Positions 1-11,957 of a stretch of DNA of 64,000 nt are shown piece after piece. The translations under genes were made by a program, and so were the position numbers. A model generated the notes under the pieces. The model made no database searches. It saw only the letters and a program-made list of their open reading frames with translations, and was not told the DNA's origin. The stretch is from assembly GCA_026119855.1 (NCBI GenBank), contig JAOWBW010001043.1:186001-250000 (forward strand). The letters are read 5' to 3'. The stretch's first letter is position 1; each line of letters begins with the position of its first letter. Source of the DNA: Campanula takesimana. Lineage: Eukaryota; Streptophyta; Magnoliopsida; Asterales; Campanulaceae.

Positions 1-167
1 CACATTTCCTAGTAATAGAGAATTTTTCAGGAAGCACATGAACAGGTAAATTGTACCCATTAGTCTAAATTCGTTAACCTGTATGTAGGGACTATTTACA
101 GATGGTCAAAATAAGATTTTGGTTGTTTCAAGAAGTTGAGATTCAGATTTTATTTAGGCAGATATAC

Positions 168-622
168 AAGAGAAAGAAAATGAGGGGCTTGCGTGAACTT
201 GAGGAAAGGAAGAACATTTTGAAGATAAGAAACTGTGAATAAGCTGATAAACAGAGACGAAAGTAGCGTTTACAGCTGCTTTCAAGCTGAATTTTCTTAC
301 ACTTATATTTTGCTAGTTCTATACTTTCTTGATAAAAATATGTTGCGCTCAACCCCTATATTCTCCCCTCTATAACTCCCAAGTCAAATTGTGTTCTTTT
401 CCAAACCAGATACAATACATACAAGGTCATTTCTGAGATTTCTTGACCAAATTGAGTCCTCATTATGTCCCATGCAGATTGTCCCACTTTCCATTTTGGT
501 TTGTTCTAAAAAGATTGTCCAAAGGTATTAAGTATAGTGCAAATTAGAGATGGTAAAAAAAGTAAGGAACCAACAATCAAATGTTTGATTAGTCAAATGG
601 GACAATCTTTCTCGAAAGGAGG
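168..622. repeat. Dispersed direct repeat, copy A
   Basis: This stretch recurs in the same orientation at 1247-1760, diverged by many substitutions and small indels. Shared landmarks include a block around 290-325 (matching 1370-1405), the words around gatacaatacatacaaggtc (about 409 and 1498), and the words around gattgtccaaagg (about 513 and 1645). No gene is recognisable in it. It looks like an old local segmental duplication of intergenic DNA. Confidence 0.7.
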
Positions 623-685
623 CAGTGGCGAACACAAGCATATACAAAGGGGGTGGCAGTAAACCCACTTACTCAAATAATGTGT

Positions 686-850
686 GTGGTTTAGTACTGG
701 ATAAGATGATAGGACATTAACCTCATGTAGCAAGTTCGAGTCCCACAACTCATTTCACAAGAAGCTTTATAGTGTATTTAGGCACCCATTTACAAAATGC
801 TCAAGTTAGTCTCGGGCAAAAAGCCCTAAAAAGGATTCAAGAATTCTACT
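686..850 (+). repeat. Possible decayed tRNA-derived SINE
   Basis: An A-box-like stretch (tggtttagtactgg, near 688) is followed about 40 bp later by a B-box-like stretch (agttcgagtcccac, near 730), the spacing of an internal RNA polymerase III promoter. There is no clear poly(A) tail or target-site duplication, so this is tentative. Confidence 0.3.
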
Positions 851-1024
851 AGCTCATCTTCCCTAATTAACTTCAACTTTTTCATAATTAAAATGCACCC
901 ACCTTTTATCTTTAGAGATTCATCCAAATGAGGCTACTTATCCTCGAACTCAATTATCATCTTCATAGTATCCCTCAACCTTCATTAAATTTCTTGAACA
1001 ACTCTATCATTGGTTTTGTCCTAT

Positions 1025-1235
1025 GTTACCTGGACACGGTATCCGGGATCCGACACGGATACGGATCCTAGTGTTGGATACAATTTTCTTAATCATTTTG
1101 GACACTGGGACACCGTCCTAAATTTGGACACGGGTACGCGATACGAGCATTATTTCAGGACAAATCAAAATAGTATAAATAGTCTATTTATACGGATCCC
1201 AGTGTCGGATACTTTACTTATTTCAGGACAAATCA
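1025..1235. other. GGATCC/GACAC-rich spacer
   Basis: This segment between the two repeat copies contains several near-repeats of cggatacggatcc and gtgtcggata words in both orientations. A short open frame crosses it but lacks any recognisable protein signal. It is probably part of a degraded transposable element. Confidence 0.35.
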
Positions 1236-1246
1236 TTGAGATAGAA

Positions 1247-1760
1247 ATATAGAGAAATAAAATGAGAGGCTTGCATGACCTTGAGCAAATGAAGAAGACC
1301 ATTATGAAAAGAAACTATGAATTAGCTGATTGACTTAGACTAATTGCGTTTGCAGCTACTTTCAAAATGAATTTTCTTACACTTACATTTTGCTAGTTCC
1401 ATACCTTCTTAATAAAAAGTTGTTGCACTGAAAACACCTAAATTCGGCTTCCCTCCCATATAAATCCCATGTCAACTTGTATTATCTTTTCCAACCCAAA
1501 TACAATATACATACAAGGTCATCTCTGAGAGTTCTAGAGTTAGGCCAAATTGATTACTACCTCCGTCCCATAAACTTTGGCCAAATTGAGTACTACCCCC
1601 GTCCCAAAAATGTTGCCCCGGACTCCATTATGGTTTGCCAAAAAGATTGTCCAAAGGCATTAAGTATAGTGCAATTAAGAGAAGGTACAAACAAGTAGAG
1701 AATCAACAATAATATGTTTAATTTTTCAAATGGGAAAATCTTTTTGGGAAGGAGGGGGGG
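1247..1760. repeat. Dispersed direct repeat, copy B
   Basis: This is the second copy of the repeat at 168-622, in the same orientation. It contains an extra insert with partial Stowaway-like words (ctccgtccca) near 1560-1612 that copy A lacks. No coding content is recognised. Confidence 0.7.
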
Positions 1761-2517
1761 GTATTATTCTTATGATTCTGAAACCCAGATGATACTTGGA
1801 GAGTTTAGTAAGAGCTTAGAGAAATGTAGCATGCAATCTGAAACAAATACTGCCTTAATTGTGATTACCGGAGCAGATAAAGATAAGACTGGTAAATGGT
1901 AAGATATAGTTTGTGACAATATTTAATCATGCCTAAAGTTAACACCTATCACCATCCAAAAGAAATGCTTACTAATCTGCCTCATTTCAGGCTTTATATC
2001 AGGCACTTGGATCTGATTTTCACCAAACGTAAGATATTGTTAAAAGAATACTAAACCCGTCAACCATATCCTTCTTAAGTTCACAACAAACCACAACTTG
2101 ATGAACTAGCAAATAGACTCATCGTATCACCCTCCGGAACATATCTACCCTACAACAATTCATGAGTACCGGAAACGTGGAATTGTTTAATACCCTCCTA
2201 ATTATTTCAATTCAATTAAATCCACCAAAAATATCCTCTTATTAAATCAATACAAGGCATTACCCTATCAAATAATGTACTAATAAACCAAGGAAATGCA
2301 AATCTACATCCTTCATCGCCTACCGCCTACCACAAGAAAAGAAAAAAAAATCATCTTGACTTTTAAAAGGTCAGATTGACCCATTCTGGAATCAATATTT
2401 AGCAGAACAAACACTGAAAAGTCAAAAATACATTTGGATGGAGGGGTGTTAGTTTAAATCAGTAGGAGCTAAAACTTAATTAGAGACAGCATAAGCGACA
2501 AAAATCCTAAAACAAAA
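1761..2517. other. Intergenic spacer, nothing recognised
   Basis: AT-rich sequence with short open frames only. I see no conserved protein words, RNA gene or structured repeat here. Confidence 0.6.
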
Positions 2518-2559
2518 TTATAAAATTAATGTAAAAGGTTTGGAATGATAAACCTGTTG

Positions 2560-2720
2560 GACGTCATATGGAGAAGACTGGGAGATTGAAGCTGGAAACT
2601 GGATTCCAGTAAGCATGAGCCATAGCTCTTTGGAGAACTTAAATGTTGATACCACATTGCCATTCCTGGGAGAATTTGATTGACAGATTGATAATTCAAA
2701 TGATTTTTTTGGATTCAACG
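2560..2720 (-). CDS. Possible orphan exon of an unknown minus-strand gene
   Basis: On the minus strand a frame of about 55-60 codons reads as non-repetitive protein (it includes KELWLMLTGIQFPASISQSS). It is bounded by a plausible acceptor (ttaaccag, near 2723) and a plausible donor (caacag/gttta, near 2560). Further upstream on the same strand, around 2860, a short Ser/Thr-rich open frame begins that could be a targeting peptide, but all three frames close between the two. I do not recognise the protein and find no downstream exon. It may be a gene fragment or chance. Confidence 0.2.
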
Positions 2721-2779
2721 GAATATGAAGCTGGTTAATGTTGTTTATTCAGAAAATAGTAATTGTGCTAATTTGTGTA

Positions 2780-2982
2780 ATGGAAGTGACGGTGGTGGCG
2801 GTGGTTGAGGTGGATGTAAAGTGGCCGGATTGTAGGTTGCGGGCGGCGGCGAGGTGAAGCATGGTGTCGGATTGGGTTGAGGGTGGTGGTGGTGGTGGCG
2901 GCGGCGGCGGTGGTGGTGGTAATATATGTGGAGGCGGTCAGAAAAGGGTACTAATAATTCTCGTGTACCCCCCCCCCCCCAT
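2780..2982. repeat. GGT/GGC trinucleotide tract and poly(C)
   Basis: Imperfect (GGT)n/(GGC)n runs at 2790-2812 and 2880-2925 are followed by a run of about 13 C at 2968-2980. The apparent Gly- or His/Pro-rich frames here are low-complexity translations on both strands. Confidence 0.8.
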
Positions 2983-3202
2983 AGGGTTTTGGGTAGGAAG
3001 CACGTCCACTGTTCCACATGGTTCCACTTTTTTTTTAATTAAAAAAAAAATATCATAAAGGAAAAAAATACCAACAAAGAAAGGGACCTGGAACTAGGGA
3101 TGACCAACGCCGGTTCCGGTTCGTCATTTATGTAAACCTTAACCGGCCCTTGGTTACACCGGTTCCGGTCATCACAATCCGGTTCGGTTCCACACCACAT
3201 TT

Positions 3203-5618
3203 CACTACAAAAAAAGACATTTTTAGGGACTGCATTTTCCCGACCTTACAAGTCAGTTTGCCGACCCAAATAGTTTTAAGGACGGCAACAGGGACGGGAA
3301 ACAGGGGTCCTAAATAACATGCGACTCAAAAAGATTTAGGACCCCGTCACCGACCCAAATACTGTATTTGGGACCCACAAAAACCGACCTTAAATAAAAT
3401 TGAAATTATTAGATTTTTTGGCGGGAAAAGCCAGGCGCAAAACTAAATTTTGGTGGGAAATTAATAGGGACTCTTAAACCCGACCTAAATAATGTTTAAG
3501 AAAAATATAAAATATACTAATAGCAAATTACTTTGATGAAACAATTCCTCAAAATTCAAGATGTCTCCACAATTAATATACATGCATATATATAATGTAA
3601 ACATGATCGATCAAACTAGAAGATAATAAATTAATTTATTTATTTAAAAAATTATTCATCTCAACATCATTCAACCAAAGTCAAATGGTGACCAAAAGAG
3701 GAGTAACTGCTAGACTATTTACGATTCCAAAAAACTGACATTACAAAACTAGTTCAAACTGTTCTCCACTACATACAACTTAGACCCATGAATCAACTTC
3801 TTTAGGGTTCTCCATTGTAAACACTATTCCCACTTTCAAGAAACGTAACCTGAAAAAACAATTAAAATCTTTGTATTAATTTAAATAAATTAATAAAACA
3901 AAACTGCACAATACGAATATGTGTATTGGATTGTTCTTGTGGTATAAAACAACTTCACAACAACACTCGCAAAGTTAAACTGATTTGAATCGGTATATAG
4001 TGCATAATTATAATCAGGCAATAGTTAAGGGCTTATGGAGTAGTTTACCAGATAGAGAAGGCATCAACTGGTACCAAAGAGTTCCGCAAGCCTCTAAGGA
4101 ACCTTTAGAATCATTAACTACCAAAACTCCAAACCGCAAATATGTTCACACAGATATAAGAATTATTATATGGAAGACGGTCATCAATCTACTATATACA
4201 TCTTTTCATTTGAATTACCAAGTTAATGTAAAAGGAAAAAAAGCACGGAGACACAACTCCACCAGCAGCGGAACAAGTTTATTTTTCTTTTTGTGCTCAA
4301 TGCTGCAGTTTTTATTCCTATACTAGAAAAAAGAATGTAAACACAATATTAAATCTGCACTCTTAACATTCTCCAATTCTACTGGAAAAGAAATTACTAG
4401 GTACAATTCAATGTACTAGAATAGTCCTTAATTACGTCCTATACTAAAGGTTACTATCTTCTTCCTAAAGTGAATGTCTAAAAAAAATATCAAATTTTCT
4501 TTTGATCGAGAGCAAGTTATGAATCTTTTTGTACATTCGTTGGGACGGAGGTAGTACTTAATAATGAGTTACCAGACCAAGCATTATTATGGGATGGAAG
4601 GAGTATTATTAAACAATGAGTTACCTGACTAATCTTAGATTCACAAATGCATCTCAGAATGTCTTCAAACCAAAACACTTTAGACACTTATCACAATTTT
4701 CAATTTAATCAGACTAAGATATTGTCATTCATTATTACTTAAAGAATAATATACTAAACAAGTCCAGCAGCAAAGATTTAGTAAAATGTGGGTAGTGGGA
4801 AGAAGCAAAGCACTTTGAAACTGACCTTGTCAAAACATGAATGCTCTTGTTCTCTGCAAAGAACTCTTCCTAAATAATTCTGCATAAAGAAAAACACAAA
4901 ACAAGAACGATTACAAGATATTTTAAACACCATACACTAGGCTATTTATTAAGATAAAATCGAAGTGTATAGTTTTTTTTTTTAACAAAATAAATGTTCA
5001 AGGCACTAATTCAATGAAACCGAAATCCATCTGCATTTTTTTGTCAATAAACATCGCAAATAATAATACGAGTAACAATATATTGAGATTAGTGATTACA
5101 AAGGCACTAATTTGAAGAAAAATCAGCGAGATGACATTATCGACACCATATAGAGTAGGAGTGAGAGTTTACCTCGTTGAAGGAGGTAAAAAGATGAGTG
5201 TAGAATTAAACAAATAGATGAAATCGAAACGTACAAACACGATTAATCGAATCTGCCGAACACGGTGGAATTGAACGGCCCGACCAAGATGAAATCGAAC
5301 GAATGCTTCGATCTTTTAGGGTTTAGGGCGGCTGGTTAAAGAGATGGATACAGAGAGGGAGTAGAGCGTGAGATCTAGACGGTTTCGTACTTTGAAGTTT
5401 GAATGGCAAAAGAAGAAGTGGCATTAGAATAGGGAGGATTTTTAGGTTTTGGGCCATTTTAAGAGACCCGTCACGCCGTCCTATCAAAGACTACTACACG
5501 ACCCAAATTGAAAATTAATTATGATTATGGTGGGCTGACTTATTCAGCAGGTAATAAGGTCCAGCCATTTTGTGCGACCCAAAAAATCTGGTCCCTAAAA
5601 ATGACTTTTTTTGTAGTG
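3203..5618. mobile_element. CACTA (En/Spm-type) non-autonomous element
   Basis: The left end is cactacaaaaaaagacattt and the right end is its inverse (near-complete complement, ending gtagtg). The flanking 3 bp are TTT on both sides (3200-3202 and 5619-5621), the duplication size of CACTA transposons. At 2.4 kb it contains no transposase; open frames inside, such as 3985-4326, have no recognisable domain. Subterminal words built on gggacc/gtccc repeat near both ends, as expected for transposase binding regions. It sits inside the hAT element at 3095-5967 and is therefore the younger of the two. Confidence 0.88.
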
Positions 5619-5625
5619 TTTTTTT

Positions 5626-5815
5626 ATTTTTTTTATCATACAATAATGAATAAACAGGTTAAAATTTATTAAAAAACAAGGGATTTTTTTTATTTATCAT
5701 ACAATAATGAATAAACAGGTTAAAATTTATTGAAAAACAAGGGAATTTTTTTATTTATCATGCAATAATGAATAAACATGTTAAAATTATTGAAAAACAA
5801 GGGATTTTTATTTTT
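5626..5815. repeat. Three tandem copies of an about 61-bp unit
   Basis: The unit contains caataatgaataaacaggtt and a short t-run, and is repeated three times with a few substitutions. It lies in the hAT remnant immediately after the CACTA right end. Confidence 0.85.
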
Positions 5816-5975
5816 TTAATGGAAACGCCGGTCCGGTTCCGGTTCGCCATTTATGTGAACCTTAACCGGCCCTTGGTTACACCGGTTCCGGTTAACTCGC
5901 CGGTTCGCTCCGGTTCCGGGCTTCTCCGGTCCGGTTTTCCGGTTCCGGGCCAGTTTGGTCATCCCTACCTGGAAC

Positions 5976-6432
5976 CGCTCCACCCATTTTAGCTCCACTC
6001 CTCCACCCAACGGCTCCGATTTAGGCCACATAGGCGAGCTCATCATCTGTGCGGCTAAGATGATTTCAATTTTTTGTGGGTCCTACCGAGCTCAGATACA
6101 TCACATCCGTCGAACACAAAATCAAATGAGGTGGCTCTAATCAGAGCCATTTGGTGGAGCGGTTCGAAATCCCAAAGAAAAGCCATATATATATATATAT
6201 ATACATGTGAGCATTTAGTTTAAATTAAGTAAATAATTAATCAAATTAATCAGCATATTTATTTTGAGCATAAAATTAAAATATCACATGATGAGTGTTG
6301 TAAGAAAATATAAACAGTATACATATACTACTGAAATAAATATTTTTATAAAAAACAATTTCATAATTTGGTTCTAAATATAAAATATTTGTCTACTATT
6401 CATCATCTCTAGTAGTATTATTGGCATAAAAT
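5976..6432. other. Intergenic spacer with an AT microsatellite
   Basis: This contains an (AT)n tract at 6185-6204 between the two hAT elements. No gene is recognised. Confidence 0.6.
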
Positions 6433-7054
6433 TAGGGATGATCAAACACGGCTCGGGTTACGATTTCGGTTTCGAACCGCCGGTTCCGGAAAAGTTTGAA
6501 CCGTAACCGAATCGTTTCTCTTTCGGTTACGTTTTCGGTTCGAAATCGACGGTTCACGATTCGGAACCGCCGGTTCACGGTTTGGAACCACCGGTCCACA
6601 GTTTCCTTTTAAACAAAAAAAAATTAACAGAAAAAACAATTATAATAATATTTTATTGCTGGTTTTTTTTTTTTACAAAAAGGTACATAAATAATGTTTA
6701 AAAATTAAAGAGGTCCATCTCTCTTTTCTTTTATATGCTCAACAGATTTTATTATTTTTATTCACTGAATTTGGCTAAAAATTCAGTCAAAACTCAACTT
6801 TTCTTGTCAATTTTTCGTTAGTAACGGTTAATTCTGATGAAACCGTTAAAAATCTAAAGATTTTGACGATTTTCTAACGGTTCCGGTTCGGTCTGCGGTT
6901 CACGGCGGTTCGGAACCGCCGGTGCACGGTTTTCGGAGGGATGAACCGGAACCGGCACGTGTTACAAACAGTTCTGGTTCACATGGTTCCGGTTTTCGTC
7001 AAGGCTTAAGGCGGTTCCGGGCTTTTCGGTTCCGGTCCGATTTGGCCATCCCTA
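6433..7054. mobile_element. hAT-like MITE, 622 bp, complete
   Basis: The ends tagggatgatcaaa and tttggccatcccta are inverted repeats matching those of the element at 3095. The flanks carry the identical 8-bp duplication cataaaat (6425-6432 and 7055-7062). The interior is built of repeated cggttccgg and cggaaccgccggt words able to form many hairpins. There is no coding capacity. Confidence 0.9.
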
Positions 7055-9320
7055 CATAAAATTGTCCTTCCAACTCTTCCATTTACTAATCCTCTGCTTG
7101 ATTTTAGCTTGTTTGACAAATTCAATTCTTTCTTTGTTAGATTTTATGTAGGATCAAATCGCCATGGTCTCCAATAAGCGAGTAATTTGAGCGCGAGTGA
7201 CAGCTGACTTTAATTTGTTATAGCCATTGTCTAAACTTGAGAATCAATAAGCCAAACAACATTTTTCAATAGCATACTTTAGTTTAGCTTCACTTTTAAC
7301 CTCTGTTATTCATTTTTAGTAATTTTAACCTCTCTACTTAAAATAGGCGGTCAATTTTCCCAAATACCCTAACTTCATCCAAAAATATTAATGAAAGTTA
7401 AAAAACTAGCGGGACCTAACAAGATGCATGCCTAAATCCAAATCAATTAATAGGTTTCAAAGCCATCAATCGCTGATTTCAAGTCCAAATCAAAAACCCA
7501 TTATGAAACAAAAAAGGAGAAACTTGTGAAACCATGAAACCAAACTATTATTTCAAATGCAAATTATACGCAATTTCAAACTAAAATCAATCACAAAACA
7601 AACAATAATTGACGATTTGGATTTGATTTTGACTGAGAAGTCAATTTCAAGCACATCAAACTCTCGTAGTGCAATTGAATTCAAACCCATATAAATCAAA
7701 TAATGGTTGACGTTTTATCTTTGCGTTTGGGTGGAGAGATCCAATTCAAAACTATCAATGTCATTAATCCCACAAAGACCCATTTTTTAAACCATATCTT
7801 GAAAAAATTGATTTCAAATTTCAACCATCGTTGATCCTCTATTATAATGTTGGTGCTATAAACCCCAACATCAATTTCAAATTGCACACGATTGTATGTG
7901 TTTCAATTGCTTCAGTCCTTCCAATATAGTGAACAGAGTTTTCATATTTGATTATAAGTTTGATTTTGGCTTAATTTGGGTTCGAAAATGCATCTCGTTA
8001 TGTCTCGTTAGATTTTATTATCTTTTGTTAATATTGTTAGATAAAATTAGGGTCTCTGAGCAAAACGATTGCGTATTTTGAGTACATAGGTTAAAACTAA
8101 TAAAAACAAACAAGAGTGGTTAAAACCAAAGCCAAACTAAATTACGCGGGTTAAAAATATCAATTGGCCTAAATAGTATATCCAAATGTATGTAGGTGTA
8201 GACACCCCGCTATGAAAAGTACCCGAAATCTTGACATCTCTGAAAATCTAAATGACCATTTAAGCACGTTTAAGGTAGTTTAAATGTTGATTAAAATCAC
8301 TCGAGGACCAATATAGAGTTTGAACAAAATATCAAAAAGTCCCTTTTAGCCCTAATATGATTATAGAACATCGGTCCTAGTTGATGGGCCACCGTAAGAC
8401 AACAATCCAAAATATCTCTTTTGTACGTATAACAATAGATCGCATGGCAACCTTTGCTCAAAAAGGGTAGCTTTGTCTTTTGTTTTGGCTTTTATAAGCC
8501 AATTTTTTTTTTCTCTTTCAGCACTCTTGATCAATTTGTTACGTGAACTGAGAGAGATTAGGTCTATAACTACATACATTTACATCAATTTTAGGGATCA
8601 GTCATTATTCCTACAATCTGATGAATAAACATTCTATATAAAAGCTTGAGCACGTCATTAATAATACTCTTTTCCCCCAAAATATAATGCTTAAGTTTGT
8701 TCTTGAACATATTTGGGTATTTGAATATTTGGTAATCTTGTTAGTATCGGGTAATTTGTTAGTCCGCTTTAGTGATCTATAAAATTAGTAAACAGTTATA
8801 TGATTTGTAATTTGTTACCTACTATGGTTTATCCACGATAATAAACGCGTTCTCCTTCTTCTCGTGCACGACATTAACATGTTATTGATCCACATATATA
8901 TGTATGCTCTTTATTACCCGCTATTATATTGTTTGGTATTTATTTATTTTTATGCAACTATTATATCAAATTGGTATCAAACATTTTCGATATGACAATT
9001 TGATTTACTGTAATCATAAAAGATAAAAATAAAATTCCTAATATTTTTGTAGTATGAGATTTTTCACTAAAGTCTATTGAAATTATAAGCATTTTTGTTT
9101 TTCGCTTGAGATAACTATCTTTATTTACATTTCTAAATATTAATTGGTTTGATTTGTAGCATATATTCTACATACATCCTCATTTTACTAGTTATTGTTA
9201 AAGTAGATGTTAATTCTGTTGAGATAAATAGACGAACATTTTTTTGGTCCAACAATCTATGCTATTGTACAAAATTTATAATAAATATAAGAAAGAATAC
9301 ACGAAAGAATAAATTACTTA
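7055..9320. other. Intergenic spacer, no gene recognised
   Basis: AT-rich sequence. Short open frames (7696-7887 minus, 7896-8081 plus, 8361-8579 minus, 9149-9331 plus) carry no recognisable protein features. At 8198 a tgtagacacccc word matches the first 12 bp of the LTR at 27429, so a degraded LTR may start there. That is only a suggestion from one word. Confidence 0.5.
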
Positions 9321-9544
9321 GGGCTGATTGATAACCTGATAAAAGACTGGATATGATAAATAATACCAGATAAGGTTGTTTGGTGAGATTTTAGATTTTG
9401 GAATAATTAGAAGGCTTGGGGATGATAAGAGACTATCCACTTATTATTTATCCCATGAAATGAGGTGGTATAATTAATAACGGGGGATTTTTAGTATGGG
9501 GACAAACAATCGTGCTTATCTTTGTCTTGCTCCCAAACGAACCC
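9321..9544. mobile_element. Tourist/PIF-Harbinger-type MITE
   Basis: A 224-bp element begins gggctgattgat and ends ccaaacgaaccc (imperfect inverted ends). It is flanked on both sides by TTA (9318-9320 and 9545-9547), the usual target of PIF/Harbinger elements. It contains internal inverted gataa/ttatc words and no coding capacity. Confidence 0.7.
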
Positions 9545-10412
9545 TTAAAGCTATGTGTTTCTTATTTGGGCATAACGGGTGTTTTAGGTTGACTTTTATG
9601 AGTTAACTAAAAAAATAGCTATTTTTTTTTTTTTATAGAAATTTAAATGTTTATTGATTTTCAATTTGAGTTCCTTTAAAGCGTGTTTGAAATGAATAGA
9701 CTTTCTCATACATGTGGATAAATTCATATTTGTGCATTATATTAATATTGAAGAAATTAAAATAAGATAATTAGAAATTTGAGTTTGAAAATCAAATTCA
9801 CTATATAAATAAGCATCACATACTAAATCACTTAATATAAGCAAAGAAAATTGGCACCACACTACCCACTGGTGAGCGGTGCGAACGGTCTATTACAATC
9901 TCACTAAAAATCTAGAAAGTAAATGACGATACTAACTATATTAAGAGCCAATGAATACTTACATTATTAAAATCAACATATTTTCAATGTAGGATCGAGA
10001 AAGATGTATTAAGAGAATAATGAAATGATCTAACATCATCAAAAACGTGTATCGTGTGATAGTTATTATTATAATGTATAAAATATTGCTACTAACACAT
10101 CACTAACAATTAGATTTGAACTAATGATTTAAATTAAAAAAAGTAATGATTCTATCATATTAGAGATCCAAACGTAAAAACCTCGCGATCATTAAAAAAA
10201 AAAAAAAAAAAAAAAAACTTTTATTCTTCATGCACTAGATAAATGTTCATTTTAAAAAATAATGGTCTCAACTTATGATTCAATTGCCATGTAATTAGCT
10301 ATTGAGCCTCAAAGTTTATGTTTTTATGTGATTGCAATATAAAAAAGAACATAAAAAAGTAAGTCTGAATTTTCCACAAAACTCGACTCAAAATATTTTA
10401 ATCTTAGGTGCG
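9545..10412. other. Intergenic spacer, nothing recognised
   Basis: AT-rich spacer with a poly(A) run near 10193-10217. No gene, RNA or structured repeat is recognised. Confidence 0.6.
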
Positions 10413-10480
10413 TGGCACCTCGATGTCGGCTCTTCGCCACCTAAGGTTGTAGTAGGTTATCTCCCAATTGGTTGCACTGT
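10413..10480 (+). rRNA. Fragment resembling plastid 23S rRNA (non-functional)
   Basis: About 30 bases (10413-10442, containing cacctcgatgtcggctcttc) match, from memory, the highly conserved plastid 23S rRNA segment near the peptidyl-transferase centre. The next about 30 bases match only loosely. Nothing before or after continues the rRNA. The plastid form (cttcgccacct) fits better than the mitochondrial or bacterial form. It is therefore most likely a short, decaying nuclear insertion of plastid DNA, not a working gene. Confidence 0.5.
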
Positions 10481-10752
10481 AGGTGCGATGAGTGATTCAT
10501 GGGTGAGGTCTCTTGTCGCCGACCCCTGTCATTAGGTCACCATTTAAGTTTATTGACTAATATTACCATAGAAGCCAAAGATATAGACAAAATACGAATC
10601 TAATTATATCAACGTTGTATCGAGAGTACTTCATTTAATTTTCTCTGCAATATTGGACATTGATTTTTATACAAAGTTAATTAATGATATTGAGAACACT
10701 TTTTAAATTATTTGATTTTCTTAATATATTGTACATTGTTATCATGTGATCT

Positions 10753-10792
10753 TGTGTGTGTGTGTGTGTCTCTCTCTCTCTCTCTATATATA
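10753..10792. repeat. Compound microsatellite (TG)n(TC)n(TA)n
   Basis: Consecutive dinucleotide runs tgtgtg, tctctc and tatata are directly visible. Confidence 0.9.
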
Positions 10793-10866
10793 AATTTAAA
10801 CCATTTGCTCTTTACTGTTTTAATCATTAAAATTCACAACTAATGATAGTAGTGAAAATCTGGAAA

Positions 10867-11289
10867 GAAAATGTGTCTTTCCCTAAGGTTCGCGTACAAC
10901 GTGTTTTTAAATTGGCGCGGTGGTATTTTTGTAATTAACGGGAAGTTGTCTAGCGCTGATCGTAAGTGACAGTGGTAGTGTAAAAAAGTGTCAGCCATGT
11001 ACACAAGCACTTATTGACACTACCACTGACACTTTTAATAAGTGTTAGTATCAATGTTAAAAAGTGCTAGTGTAATGGCTGACACTTTTAAACACTGACA
11101 CTTATAAAAAGTGCCAATTCCAATATTTATAAACGCGAGTTTGAAGTACTAGCACTTTGTAATATTAACACTCGCCGTTTATGATACTCCCAGTTATTTA
11201 CTAAAATGTCACCGCTTGTTTTTTTTAAAAAGCGCCAGCGGCTTTTGAAAAACACGTTTTTTCTTCGCTTAAAGTAAAACACGTTTTTC
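10867..11289. mobile_element. Foldback MITE with ACGTGTTTT ends, copy 1
   Basis: The left part (10867-10945) and right part (11200-11289) are inverted relatives. Both contain acgtgtttt words and a ggcg/cgcc..gtattttgtaa-like block. The interior is a series of inverted agtgcca/tggcact and gtgtcagcc words. A related copy lies at 58329-58615. No clear target duplication was found. Confidence 0.6.
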
Positions 11290-11443
11290 ATAATAACAAC
11301 TCATGATAGTATTTTAAACAAGGATCTTAACTGTACTCTTCCTCACAAAACGTTGTTCTCACTTTTTCAAATATTAATTTCAATTAACTTTGAATAATAC
11401 TGTAAAATAAATTATTTCAATAATTTTTTTTTGCTATTGACAT

Positions 11444-11957
11444 AATAAAATAACTGATATAAATTACAGTTTTGAGGTTTTATTAAAATAATAAAATAAA
11501 TTTAAATTTATTGAAACAAATAATTCAAAAAGCGAAAAAGTATCTCTAGAACATAAGAGTATTTAGAAAAACAAAAACTCTCATACAAAATTGAAACACG
11601 AGAATTAGCAAAAAAAGTAGTAAAATATTTAATAATAGATTATTCGCCGTTATGAGTATGAAAAAAAAATAAGATGTAAAATACTAGGTAGAGAATATTA
11701 TGTGAATTTTTCTTGTTAGTGGGTACGTGACTCATATGAAATAAATAAGGAAAAACTCCATTTTGGTCAATTGTACTTTAGGGCGTGTTTCACTTTTACC
11801 ATCAAACTTTCTTTTTTTCATTTCTACCATCGTACTACAAACAATGGTGTCATTTCATACCAAATTTTGGTATAAAATGACACCATTGTTTGTAGTACGA
11901 TGGTAAAACTGAAACAAATTTGGGTATAAAATATCGAATTTGACATAAAATGACACT
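11444..11957. repeat. 514-bp tandem direct duplication, copy 1
   Basis: Nearly identical, unit for unit, to 11958-12447 (offset 514 bp). Only a handful of substitutions are visible by eye, so it is a recent tandem duplication. Its 3' part holds the left portion of a hairpin MITE, including an inverted repeat at about 11827-11905 built on accatcgtactacaaacaat. Confidence 0.92.

Larger units (their letters stand above)
3095..5967. mobile_element. hAT-like non-autonomous element (interrupted)
   Basis: The left end tagggatgaccaa and right end ttggtcatcccta form terminal inverted repeats. Both flanks carry the identical 8-bp duplication cctggaac (3087-3094 and 5968-5975), the hallmark size for hAT insertion. 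The body is rich in ccggttccgg words, and a block near the left end (3108-3170) is repeated near the right end (5824-5890). No transposase is present. A CACTA element (3203-5618) has inserted into it, and three tandem copies of an about 61-bp unit follow that insertion. Confidence 0.88.

Noticed and set aside
2861..3058. Gly-rich and His/Pro-rich open frames on both strands
   Set aside because: They are translations of GGT/GGC repeats and a poly(C) run, with no non-repetitive protein sequence.
10332..10535. Open frame over the plastid-rRNA-like scrap
   Set aside because: The similarity is at the nucleotide level to rRNA; the frame is incidental.
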